Below are positions 15,308 through 22,384 of a stretch of DNA of 64,000 nt, in pieces. Below the pieces are notes generated by a model that ran no database searches, was not told the origin of the DNA, and saw only the letters and a list, made by a program, of their open reading frames with translations. A program made the translations under genes and the position numbers. Source of the stretch: Solirubrobacter soli DSM 22325 (GTDB lineage: Bacteria; Actinomycetota; Thermoleophilia; Solirubrobacterales; Solirubrobacteraceae); NCBI RefSeq assembly GCF_000423665.1, contig NZ_AUIK01000009.1:496001-560000 (forward strand). Direction: 5' to 3'. The stretch's first letter is position 1; every line of letters begins with the position of its first letter.

Positions 15308-16185
15308 CGCTCGTCCCGCGCTGCGTGCTCGTCGAGCGCCCGACGGAGTTCCGCGAGCTGCTCGCGCGTCATGGCACGCGCGAGCAGGCGCGGTTCTTCC
15401 TCGCGCAGCGGGGCGTCGCGCTCGGCGACGTGGAGGAGCGCCATCTCCGGTATGAGGAGGTCCGCGCGGGCGTGATCGGGGCGATCCCGCCGGCGTGGCG
15501 GACGGCCGCGGTGGGGCGCGACGACCTCGACCGCTTCCTCTTCGCCGCCGACGACATCGTCGTCGTGCTCGGGCAGGACGGGCTGGTGGCCAACGTCGCC
15601 AAGTACCTCGACTCCCAGCCGGTGATCGGGCTCAACCCGGAGCCGGAGCGCTTCCCGGGCGTGCTCGTGAACCAGCGGCCCGAGGCGATGGCGGACCTGT
15701 GCGCGGACGTCGCCGCGGGCCGGGCAGGCGTGCAGGAACGCACGATGGTCCGGGCCGCGCTCGACGACGGGCAGCAGCTGCGCGCGCTGAACGAGATCTT
15801 CCTCGGGCACCGCACGCACCAGTCCGCCCGCTACGAACTGACCGTGGGCGACGTGCACGAGCACCAGTCCTCCTCCGGCCTGATCGTCGCGACCGGGACC
15901 GGTGCGACCGGGTGGGCGGCGAGCATCAATCGCTCCGTCGGGCTCGACCTGCCCGTTCCGACCGCGGGGGAGCTGGCGTGGTTCGTGCGCGAGGCGTGGG
16001 AGAGCCCGGCGACCGGCGCGACGCTGACCGCGGGCGTGCTCGACGCGGGTGCGGTGCTCACGGTCACGGGTGAGCGCGAGAGCGTCGTGTTCGGCGACGG
16101 CATCGAGGACGATCGGCTGACCCTCGGGTGGGGGCAGCGGGTGACGATCGGGGCCGACGAGCGGCGCCTGCGGCTCGTCGTCTGA
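15304..16185 (+). CDS. NAD-kinase-fold protein coupled to the SPFH gene
   Basis: A 293-residue protein starting at GTG 15304 within the GTGA overlap with the SPFH gene. Three NAD-kinase landmarks appear in order but altered. VVVLGQDGLVANVAKYLDSQ replaces the GGDGT loop. ALNEIFLGH matches the NE/D motif region. SSGLIVATGTGATGWAASIN matches the usual TPTGSTAYSLSAGG substrate loop. The fold is therefore that of an NAD/sphingosine/diacylglycerol kinase, but the phosphate acceptor is uncertain. The N-terminal 80 residues are family-specific. Pairing with SPFH suggests a membrane-associated or stress-linked nucleotide function; this is inference. Confidence 0.72.
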   Translation: MTLVPRCVLVERPTEFRELLARHGTREQARFFLAQRGVALGDVEERHLRYEEVRAGVIGAIPPAWRTAAVGRDDLDRFLFAADDIVVVLGQDGLVANVAKYLDSQPVIGLNPEPERFPGVLVNQRPEAMADLCADVAAGRAGVQERTMVRAALDDGQQLRALNEIFLGHRTHQSARYELTVGDVHEHQSSSGLIVATGTGATGWAASINRSVGLDLPVPTAGELAWFVREAWESPATGATLTAGVLDAGAVLTVTGERESVVFGDGIEDDRLTLGWGQRVTIGADERRLRLVV

Positions 16186-16189
16186 TCAA

Positions 16190-16207
16190 ACGTTAGTTTG
16201 CTAACGT
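16190..16207. promoter_or_regulatory. Palindromic operator-like site upstream of the acyl-CoA ligase gene
   Basis: ACGTTAG-TTTG-CTAACGT is a perfect 7-bp inverted repeat with a 4-base spacer. It ends 8 bases before the GTG start of the ligase gene. Size and symmetry fit a TetR-family operator placed to block transcription or translation. No TetR gene is adjacent, so the regulator would act from elsewhere. Confidence 0.6.
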
Positions 16208-16214
16208 CGCCCGT

Positions 16215-17663
16215 GTGGAGACGTTGGCCGGACTGCTCGCGGCCCATGCGGGCGAGGAGCGCGTGGCGATCTCGTATCCGGACGCGCGGCTGACGTACGC
16301 GCAGCTCGACGCCGACGCGCGGCGGGTCGCGGGGGCGTTGCGCGCGAACGGCGTGGGGCCGGGTGCGCGGGTCGGGATCTTCATGCCCAACGCGCTGGAC
16401 TACATCCGGCTGATCTTCGCCGTGTCGTACGTCGGCGCGCAGCTCGTGCCGATCAACGCGCGCTTCAAGCGCCGCGAGCTCGCGCACGTGATCGCGAACT
16501 CGGAGCTGGCGATGCTGTTCACCGCGCCGGCGATTCCCGAGGTCGACTTTCCCGCGATCGTGGCGGACGCCGTCGGCGACCTCGGGACGCGAGTCGTCGT
16601 CGCGCCCCTCGACGACTTCACCGCGGAGCCCGTCTCCGAGCCGGTCGGCTCGGCCGACGACGTCGGGCTCGTGCTCTACACGTCGGGCACCGCCGCGTCG
16701 CCGAAGGGGTGCGAGCTCACATGGCGGGCGGTGATCAACGCGTGGCGCTCGTACGCCGACGGCATCGGGCTGCAGGCCGACACGCCGCTGTGGGCGCCGT
16801 GCCCGCTCTTCCACGTGGGCGGGATCGGGCCGCTGACGTCGGTCGTCCTGCGGGGCTCGACGATGGTCTCGGCGCCGCACTTCGTCGCCGCGGAGGCGCT
16901 CGAGCAGATCGTGTCGTCACGCGCCGTGCACCTGTTCCCCGCGTTCCCGGCGTTCACGCTCGGGATACTGCGAACGCCGGCGTACACGCCCGAGCGGCTG
17001 TCGCAAGTGCGCACCGTGCTGAACGTCGCGCCGCCCGAGACCCAGGAGCTGATCCAGTCGCTGCTCCCGGCGGGCGCCGTCCTCCTGAACGACTTCGGGA
17101 TGACCGAGGCCGCGGGGATCGTCACCTTCACGCCGGTGGGCGACTCGGTGGCCGATCGCTGCCGCACCAACGGGCTGCCGTTCGAGGGCGTCGAGCTGCG
17201 GATCGAGGACGGCGAGATCCAGTTCCGCGGCGCGAACGCGTTCCGCTCGTACCTCAACGAGCCGGCGGCGACGGCGGCGACGATCATCGAAGGCGGGTGG
17301 GTGCGGACCGGGGACACCGGGCGGCTCACCGACAGCGGGCGCCTGGTCTACGTCGGGCGCATCAAGGAGATCCTCAAGGTCGGCGGGGAGAACGTCGCGC
17401 CCGCCGAGGTCGAGGCGTGGCTGAGCACGCATCCCGCCGTCGCCGTCGCCCAGATCGTCGGCAAGCCCGACGACAAGTACGGCGAGGTCCCCGTCGCCTT
17501 CATCGAGTTGCTGCCGGGCAAGCAGGCGAGCGGCGAGGAGCTGATCGCGTTCTGCCGCGGCCAGCTCGCGAACTTCAAGATCCCGCGCGAGGTCCGGTTC
17601 GTCACCGAGTGGCCGATGTCGGCCACCAAGATCCAGAAGTTCCGGCTGCGGGAGCTCGTCTAG
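16215..17663 (+). CDS. AMP-dependent acyl-CoA synthetase/ligase
   Basis: A 482-residue class I adenylate-forming enzyme that activates a carboxylate as acyl-AMP and then acyl-CoA. All core motifs are present: P-loop YTSGTAASPKG near residue 155, LNDFGMTEAAG near 295, GDTGRL near 370, GRIKEILKVGGENVAP near 390 and the C-terminal catalytic lysine region SATKIQKFRLREL. It is slightly short for a long-chain ligase. The GTG at 16215 lies 8 bases after a palindromic operator. The next gene starts immediately after its TAG, so they are one transcript and likely share a pathway. Confidence 0.92.
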   Translation: METLAGLLAAHAGEERVAISYPDARLTYAQLDADARRVAGALRANGVGPGARVGIFMPNALDYIRLIFAVSYVGAQLVPINARFKRRELAHVIANSELAMLFTAPAIPEVDFPAIVADAVGDLGTRVVVAPLDDFTAEPVSEPVGSADDVGLVLYTSGTAASPKGCELTWRAVINAWRSYADGIGLQADTPLWAPCPLFHVGGIGPLTSVVLRGSTMVSAPHFVAAEALEQIVSSRAVHLFPAFPAFTLGILRTPAYTPERLSQVRTVLNVAPPETQELIQSLLPAGAVLLNDFGMTEAAGIVTFTPVGDSVADRCRTNGLPFEGVELRIEDGEIQFRGANAFRSYLNEPAATAATIIEGGWVRTGDTGRLTDSGRLVYVGRIKEILKVGGENVAPAEVEAWLSTHPAVAVAQIVGKPDDKYGEVPVAFIELLPGKQASGEELIAFCRGQLANFKIPREVRFVTEWPMSATKIQKFRLRELV

Positions 17664-18698
17664 ATGCGCTACCACGTCTATCTGGAGGGCGAGCCCGGGC
17701 TCGACGCGTACCGGCTCTCGCATGACCCACGTGACGGCCTCGCCCCGGTCTTCATCTGCCCGTTCGTGGTGCTGAGCGCTGCCGACGGGACGATGTACAA
17801 CGCGATGCGGGGCATCCAGGGCCAGAACAAGGGCGCCGCGCACAACTACAACGCGTACCGGCTCAACGGGGTGTTGGACGAGCAGTGCCCGATGCTGTTC
17901 CCGTGGGCGGAGGCGCCGGTGTCCGAGCCGTACTGGGTCGCCGAGGACCGCGATGCGGTGTCGTACGTCGGCTCCGCGTTCCGCTTCGACTTCGGCGTCG
18001 ACCGCTACGGCTGGGAGGACGCGGGCGGGCGCCTGAAGCTGGAGGCGAAGCGGCTCGGTCAGGTGTGCACGTTCTGGATCCCCGAGCAGGAGGGCTACGC
18101 GTATCCGCAGATGCTCCGCAGCCATCTCGGCAAGGCGACCGGGACGCTCGACGGGGTCCCCGTCGAGGGCCTGTTCATGCTCGACTACATCTACAGCCGC
18201 CCGGACGCGCTGTGGACCGAGATGGGCATGCTCACCAAGCTCCACAACCTCTGGCTCAACTGGCTCGTCGAGTACGAGGACGGCTCGCTCGAGGGCGGCT
18301 ATGCGTGGCGCGGCCGTCCGGGCACCGGCTTCGCCGCCGCCCACCACTTCGTCGACGGCGCCTCGACGGCGCGCTCGGACGCGGTGCTCACGACCTCACG
18401 CACCGAGCGTGGCACGGTCAGCGGCGTGAACCTGCGGCTCGGCGAGTTGTCCGTCGATCTCACGCAGCACGGCTCCTGCGACTGGCCGCTGCACACCTGC
18501 GGGACGGTGAGCGCGATCACCCGCGACAAGCCGATCGCCAAGAGCTGGAACTACACCGAGGCCTTCCCGCTGAACTGGTGGGCGGTCGCCGACTACCAAG
18601 CCGCCCACAAGGCCCTCTTCGGCCGCTACGCGTCCTTCCAGCGCCTCATGGCCGGCGCGGTGGTGGACGAGGATCAGATGTTGCGGCTCCCGCGCTAG
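17664..18698 (+). CDS. Conserved hypothetical protein, possibly lipocalin-like (CrtC/AttH-type)
   Basis: 344 residues, no signal peptide. The sequence is rich in W, Y and G with alternating strand-like stretches (SAFRFDFGVDRYGWEDAGG, RLKLEAKRLGQVCTFWIP, GYAWRGRPGTGFAAAHHF). This recalls the double-lipocalin fold of hydroxyneurosporene-synthase/AttH-like proteins, but I could not assign it firmly. Its ATG directly follows the acyl-CoA ligase stop, so it is likely a lipid, steroid or carotenoid pathway protein using the activated acid. The 3' end overlaps the convergent LRR gene by 53 bases. Confidence 0.6.
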   Translation: MRYHVYLEGEPGLDAYRLSHDPRDGLAPVFICPFVVLSAADGTMYNAMRGIQGQNKGAAHNYNAYRLNGVLDEQCPMLFPWAEAPVSEPYWVAEDRDAVSYVGSAFRFDFGVDRYGWEDAGGRLKLEAKRLGQVCTFWIPEQEGYAYPQMLRSHLGKATGTLDGVPVEGLFMLDYIYSRPDALWTEMGMLTKLHNLWLNWLVEYEDGSLEGGYAWRGRPGTGFAAAHHFVDGASTARSDAVLTTSRTERGTVSGVNLRLGELSVDLTQHGSCDWPLHTCGTVSAITRDKPIAKSWNYTEAFPLNWWAVADYQAAHKALFGRYASFQRLMAGAVVDEDQMLRLPR

Positions 18699-19926
18699 CG
18701 ATCGCCGCGGCGGCGGCCCGGATGTCGGCCTCGCTCGTCGCGGTGATCCCGAGCATGTCCGGTTCGGAGTCGAACGTCAGCCGGCCGGCGACCTCGGGGT
18801 CCAGCAGCGGGCGGACGCGTGCTTCGGCGTCGAAGTTGTCCTCGACGTCGAGCAGCGCCGCCACGTCGCGCAGGATCGACCAGGTCCCGTCCGGAAGCTG
18901 CCGGTAGGGCGGCTCGGGGCCGCGGTCGTCGTGGCCGATCCGGGCCTTGAGCTCGGGCATGGACGCGTACCGGCCGGCGAAGCCCGCGAACTGCAGCCGC
19001 GGGATGGTGGCGAGCGGCTCGAGGTCGCCGTCGGCGATCGCGGTGTCGATCAGCTCGAGGGTCTCGAGCGCCTGGTGGTCGCGGAGGAACCCGATCGTCG
19101 GGATGGAGCCGAGCCGCGTCATCGTCCCCGCCCGGTAGCGCAGGTACCTCAGTGCGGGAAGCGCGTCGAGCGCCGAGGGGTCCTCGAGCTTGCGCGGCCG
19201 GTCGATGCGGACCTCGGCCAGGGCCGGCAGGCCGGCCAGCGGCGAGAGCTGCTTCACCGCCGGTGTGTCCAGGAACAGGTACTCGAGCGCGCGCAGGCCC
19301 TGGATGCCCTCGAGCGACCTCACCGGCCCGTCCAGCGTGAGCCGCCGCAGCGCGGTCATCCGTGCGAACGCCTTGAGGTTCGGCATCGCGGTCCCCACGA
19401 GTTCGAGCCGGAGCTCTTCCAGGCCGGTGAGCTCGCCGAGCCCGCGGATGCCGGTCTTCGCGGCCAGCGCGAGCCAGCGCAGGCTCGTCAGGCGTCCGAG
19501 CGGTTCGACGCTCCCGAGGAACGCGGCGCCGACCCGCAGACGCTCCAGGCGCTCGAAACGCTCGAGCGCCTCGAGGCCGCCGAACGCCTGGAAGTCCACC
19601 GCGAGGAGCCGGAGCCCGGCCGGAACCGCCTCGACCTCGACCGGCTCCTGCAGCATCAGCGCCTCGAGGTTCGGGAGGTTGCGCAGCGTCTCGGCGTCGG
19701 TCCGCACGGCGGTCAGTTCGCGGATGTGCGGAAGTGGGACGCGCGCAACGACGGTGTTGCCCAGGATCGCGGAGCGCACGGACTCCACGCCGGCCAGCGC
19801 GTCGAGGTCGGCGATCTCGCGGAACGGCAGCCGCACCTGCTCGACGCCCGGTCGCGCCTCGGCGAGCGGCACCATGTCCGCCGTGTCCCACGGCGGTCCT
19901 TTGAGCAGGTCTTCGAACGCGAGCAC
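18646..19926 (-). CDS. Leucine-rich-repeat protein
   Basis: About 426 residues from a GTG at 19926; the frame stays open to an ATG at 19983, which would cross the start of the divergent SUFU gene. Residues about 60-340 are a run of roughly 22-24-residue leucine-rich repeats (LGRLTSLRWLALAAKTGIRGL, GELTGLEELRLELVGTAM, RMTALRRLTLDGPVRSLEGI). A C-terminal region of about 80 residues without repeats follows. It has no signal peptide or transmembrane segment, so it is likely a cytoplasmic protein-binding scaffold. The C-terminus overlaps the convergent gene at 17664 by 53 bases. Confidence 0.8.
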   Translation of the reverse strand: MLAFEDLLKGPPWDTADMVPLAEARPGVEQVRLPFREIADLDALAGVESVRSAILGNTVVARVPLPHIRELTAVRTDAETLRNLPNLEALMLQEPVEVEAVPAGLRLLAVDFQAFGGLEALERFERLERLRVGAAFLGSVEPLGRLTSLRWLALAAKTGIRGLGELTGLEELRLELVGTAMPNLKAFARMTALRRLTLDGPVRSLEGIQGLRALEYLFLDTPAVKQLSPLAGLPALAEVRIDRPRKLEDPSALDALPALRYLRYRAGTMTRLGSIPTIGFLRDHQALETLELIDTAIADGDLEPLATIPRLQFAGFAGRYASMPELKARIGHDDRGPEPPYRQLPDGTWSILRDVAALLDVEDNFDAEARVRPLLDPEVAGRLTFDSEPDMLGITATSEADIRAAAAAIASAGAATSDPRPPPRRP

Positions 19927-19947
19927 CGCTCGGACAGAGTAGGCCGC

Positions 19948-19955
19948 TATAGGAT
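19948..19955 (+). promoter_or_regulatory. Likely -10 element of the SUFU-domain gene
   Basis: TATAGGAT ends 9 bases before the ATG at 19965, predicting a transcript with a very short leader or none. This fits the absence of a Shine-Dalgarno sequence. The element is also the only AT-rich stretch in the 38-base divergent gap. Confidence 0.4.
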
Positions 19956-19964
19956 CGCCCAACG

Positions 19965-20681
19965 ATGAGCATCGAGCGATCAAAGGGCGGCAGCCGCATG
20001 CTCCGCCACGACACTCCCACGGAAGCCAACCTCGTGACGGGCGACGAGGGGCTGGTGAACGCCGTCAGCGACCACGTGACCAAGCACTTCGGCGAGTTCG
20101 AGGTGCTGCACGAGATCGTCTCCACGTACGTGCACGTCGACCTCTTCGTCGTCCCGCCGACCGACACGCGCCCGGTGTACACCGTGGTCACCTGCGGGAT
20201 GAGTCAGCAGCCCATGCCGGGTGGCGTGTACGCCGAGCTGATGCTCGTCCTCCCGCCGACGTGGCCGAAGCACGGCGACCCGGAGTTCGAGTCCGAGGAG
20301 GCCTACTGGCCGTTTCGCCTGCTCAAGACGCTCGCGCGCCTGCCCCACGAGTACGACACCCGCCTGTGGGGAGGGGACACCGTGCCCAACTTCGACCCGC
20401 CGCAGCCGTACGCGCCCAACACGAAGCTGTGCGGCGCGCTGATCGGTCCGATGGTGCATCCCGACCACGACGGCGCCGAGACCTTCGAGTACGACGGGCG
20501 CGAGATCAGCCTGTTCGCGGTCTGGCCGCTGTACAAGGAGGAGATGCAGGTCAAGCTCGACGACGGCCTCGACCGGCTGCTGGACCTGATCGACGAGGCG
20601 CGCCTGCTCGAGATCGTCGAGCCGAACCGGCCGAGCGTCGTGCCGCGGCGCGGCCTGCGCAAGTTCATCCGCAGGGCGTGA
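19965..20681 (+). CDS. SUFU (suppressor of fused) domain protein
   Basis: A 238-residue bacterial SUFU-family protein. The domain covers about residues 40-225 with characteristic stretches VDLFVVPPTDTRPVYTVVTCGMS, YAELMLVLPPTW, AYWPFRLLKTLARLPHEYDT and KLCGALIGPM. Bacterial SUFU domains are best known as immunity proteins in polymorphic toxin loci, but many stand alone with unknown roles. The ATG at 19965 was used; a second in-frame ATG lies at residue 12 (20 bases after a GGGCGGC run). It is divergent from the LRR gene and convergent with the trypsin-like gene, overlapping it by 17 bases. Confidence 0.85.
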   Translation: MSIERSKGGSRMLRHDTPTEANLVTGDEGLVNAVSDHVTKHFGEFEVLHEIVSTYVHVDLFVVPPTDTRPVYTVVTCGMSQQPMPGGVYAELMLVLPPTWPKHGDPEFESEEAYWPFRLLKTLARLPHEYDTRLWGGDTVPNFDPPQPYAPNTKLCGALIGPMVHPDHDGAETFEYDGREISLFAVWPLYKEEMQVKLDDGLDRLLDLIDEARLLEIVEPNRPSVVPRRGLRKFIRRA

Positions 20682-21444
20682 CGCGTTCCTCGCCGCCCGC
20701 CTGCATCAGCGTGCGGACGGACGAGAGCGGGATCGCGTAGGCGACCTTCATGAAGTCCTGGTCGGTGGCGCCCGGCTCGCCGGCGAAGATCACGCCGACC
20801 ACGCGGCCCTTGGAGTCGAGCAGGGGACCGCCGGAGTTGCCGTGCTTGATGCGGCTGGAGACCTGCATCACCTTGCCGCCGAACGCGACCCCGGACGGGA
20901 GCTTGGAGCCGTCGAGGTAGCCGATCACGCGGCCCGGGGAGAGCGTGAGCTCGCCGCCGAGGGGATAGCCGACGGCGGTCACCCGCTGGCCGGGCTTCGG
21001 GTCGGCGCCGAGCGTCGCGACCTCGGGCAGCGTGGTACCCACCTTGGTCACGCCGATGTCGACCAGGCGGGCGGTCGAGGACTCGTCGACGTCGGCGTCC
21101 AGCGACGTGCCGTCCCAGGTGTTGAGCTCGAGGACCGAGGCGCCCGCGAGGACGTGGCGGTTGGTGATGATCGTGTGGTGGTCGATCGGGAACCCGGAGC
21201 CGGTCGCGATCCCCTCGCAGGAGATGTTGCGCACCCGCAGCGTGAGCTTCTCCGCCGCACGGCGCAACGAGTCCTGGGCGAGCTTCTCCGGCGTTCCCTT
21301 GAGCGTGTCGCGGGCGACCGGAGCGACGGTCGCGACCGCGGGGAGCGACGCCTGACCCGGTGCGGGGGTCACGCCGATCCCCAGCGCGACGGCGACGCCG
21401 GCGACGAGCAGCAGGGCGGCCAGCGCGAAGAGCCCGAGCTTCAC
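20665..21444 (-). CDS. Membrane-anchored trypsin-like (HtrA/Do-type) serine protease
   Basis: 259 residues from a GTG at 21444. One hydrophobic segment at residues 3-25 acts as signal anchor, placing the protease outside the membrane. The catalytic triad is complete: H97 in TNRHVLAG, D129 in RLVDIG and S204 in HGNSGGPLL. No PDZ domain follows, so it is a short MarP/DegP-like protease rather than full HtrA. Its GTG shares a base with the TAG of the upstream coiled-coil gene (TAGTG), so the two are translationally coupled and may work together at the membrane. Confidence 0.88.
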   Translation of the reverse strand: MKLGLFALAALLLVAGVAVALGIGVTPAPGQASLPAVATVAPVARDTLKGTPEKLAQDSLRRAAEKLTLRVRNISCEGIATGSGFPIDHHTIITNRHVLAGASVLELNTWDGTSLDADVDESSTARLVDIGVTKVGTTLPEVATLGADPKPGQRVTAVGYPLGGELTLSPGRVIGYLDGSKLPSGVAFGGKVMQVSSRIKHGNSGGPLLDSKGRVVGVIFAGEPGATDQDFMKVAYAIPLSSVRTLMQAGGEERVTPCG

Positions 21445-21950
21445 TACCCGCCCCCGCTCGCGGACTCGAGCGCGGCGAAGTCCGCCTGCGCCTGTTGGCA
21501 CGCCTGGCCCACGGTGTCCGCGTTGGCGTCCACCCACTCGAAGTCCTCGGCCGCATACCGATTCAAGAGCTCGGTCAGGCCGGTCGTACAGGTGCGCTGC
21601 TCACCCGCGAGCCGCGCGAGCGAGCCCGCCTGCACCTCGAGCGCGCCGCGCACGTCCTCGACCTTGGCCTTCTCGTCGGCGAGCTGCCGCTGACGGCCTT
21701 CGAGCGTCTTGACGTCCGCCTCGGAGCGCTTCAACGCGGCCGCGGTCTTGTTCAGCGCCGTCGTGCGCGTGTTCAACTGGTGCGTCCGCGCCGTCAACGT
21801 CCGTTGCAGCGTCTCGGCCCGGTCCTGCCAGCGGTCGGCGTGGTCGCGGTTGCGGTGCGAGGCGACCGCGAAGTACAGCCCGGCGCCCGCGAGCACCACG
21901 ACCACCAGGCCGACCACCCATCCCCACGCGTTCTCGTTCATCGCCTTCAT
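21444..21950 (-). CDS. Single-pass membrane protein with coiled coil
   Basis: 168 residues. One transmembrane helix (WVVGLVVVVLAGAGLYFAV) covers residues 9-28. A long heptad-rich coiled coil follows at about 40-125 (RAETLQRTLTARTHQLNTRT, SEADVKTLEGRQRQLADEKA), then a short tail with two cysteines. Alternative starts are the ATGs at 21950 and 21941. The product is predicted to project outward and may hold or regulate the protease encoded immediately downstream, with which it is translationally coupled. No family assignment was possible. Confidence 0.72.
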   Translation of the reverse strand: MKAMNENAWGWVVGLVVVVLAGAGLYFAVASHRNRDHADRWQDRAETLQRTLTARTHQLNTRTTALNKTAAALKRSEADVKTLEGRQRQLADEKAKVEDVRGALEVQAGSLARLAGEQRTCTTGLTELLNRYAAEDFEWVDANADTVGQACQQAQADFAALESASGGG

Positions 21951-21955
21951 TCATA

Positions 21956-22384
21956 GTGACGGGCGTGATCGACGACGAGCTGCGAAACGCGCTGGCCGAG
22001 TTGGAGGACTACCTCGACGGCGTCGACCCGGAACGGGCCGCCGAGCTGACGCTGCCGTTCGCGGCGCGCTGGGTGCTGCCGGAGCTCGGGTTCGACCTGC
22101 CGCGACTCGAGGACGAGGCGGGCACGTTCGTCGAGGCGACGCCGCTGAGCGACCGCATCCTGACGGGCTACAAGGGCCATCTGACCTACTGGATCGAGCA
22201 GCGGATGGCGCTCGACGGCGATGCCGCGACCCAGATCCACCGCGCCGAGGCCAAGCTCGCCGAGCGGGCGGAGCGGGTCGAGGCCGAGGGCTTCCCCCGC
22301 GTGGCCGCCGGCCTGCGCGCGGCGGCCGGCGACCCGCTGTGGACGGCGCTGGCGGAGCGGATCGCCGAGTCAGTCCTTCAGTAG
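21956..22384 (+). CDS. Small acidic hypothetical protein
   Basis: 142 residues from GTG 21956; GTG 21965 is an alternative. The sequence is soluble, acidic and helical (DELRNALAELEDYLDGVDPERAAELTLPFAARWVLPELG, with AAGLRAAAGDPLWTAL near the end). I do not recognise a family. It starts only 5 bases from the divergent coiled-coil gene, so one or both transcripts must be leaderless or start inside the other gene. Its 3' end overlaps the convergent molybdenum hydroxylase gene by 15 bases. Confidence 0.6.
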   Translation: MTGVIDDELRNALAELEDYLDGVDPERAAELTLPFAARWVLPELGFDLPRLEDEAGTFVEATPLSDRILTGYKGHLTYWIEQRMALDGDAATQIHRAEAKLAERAERVEAEGFPRVAAGLRAAAGDPLWTALAERIAESVLQ

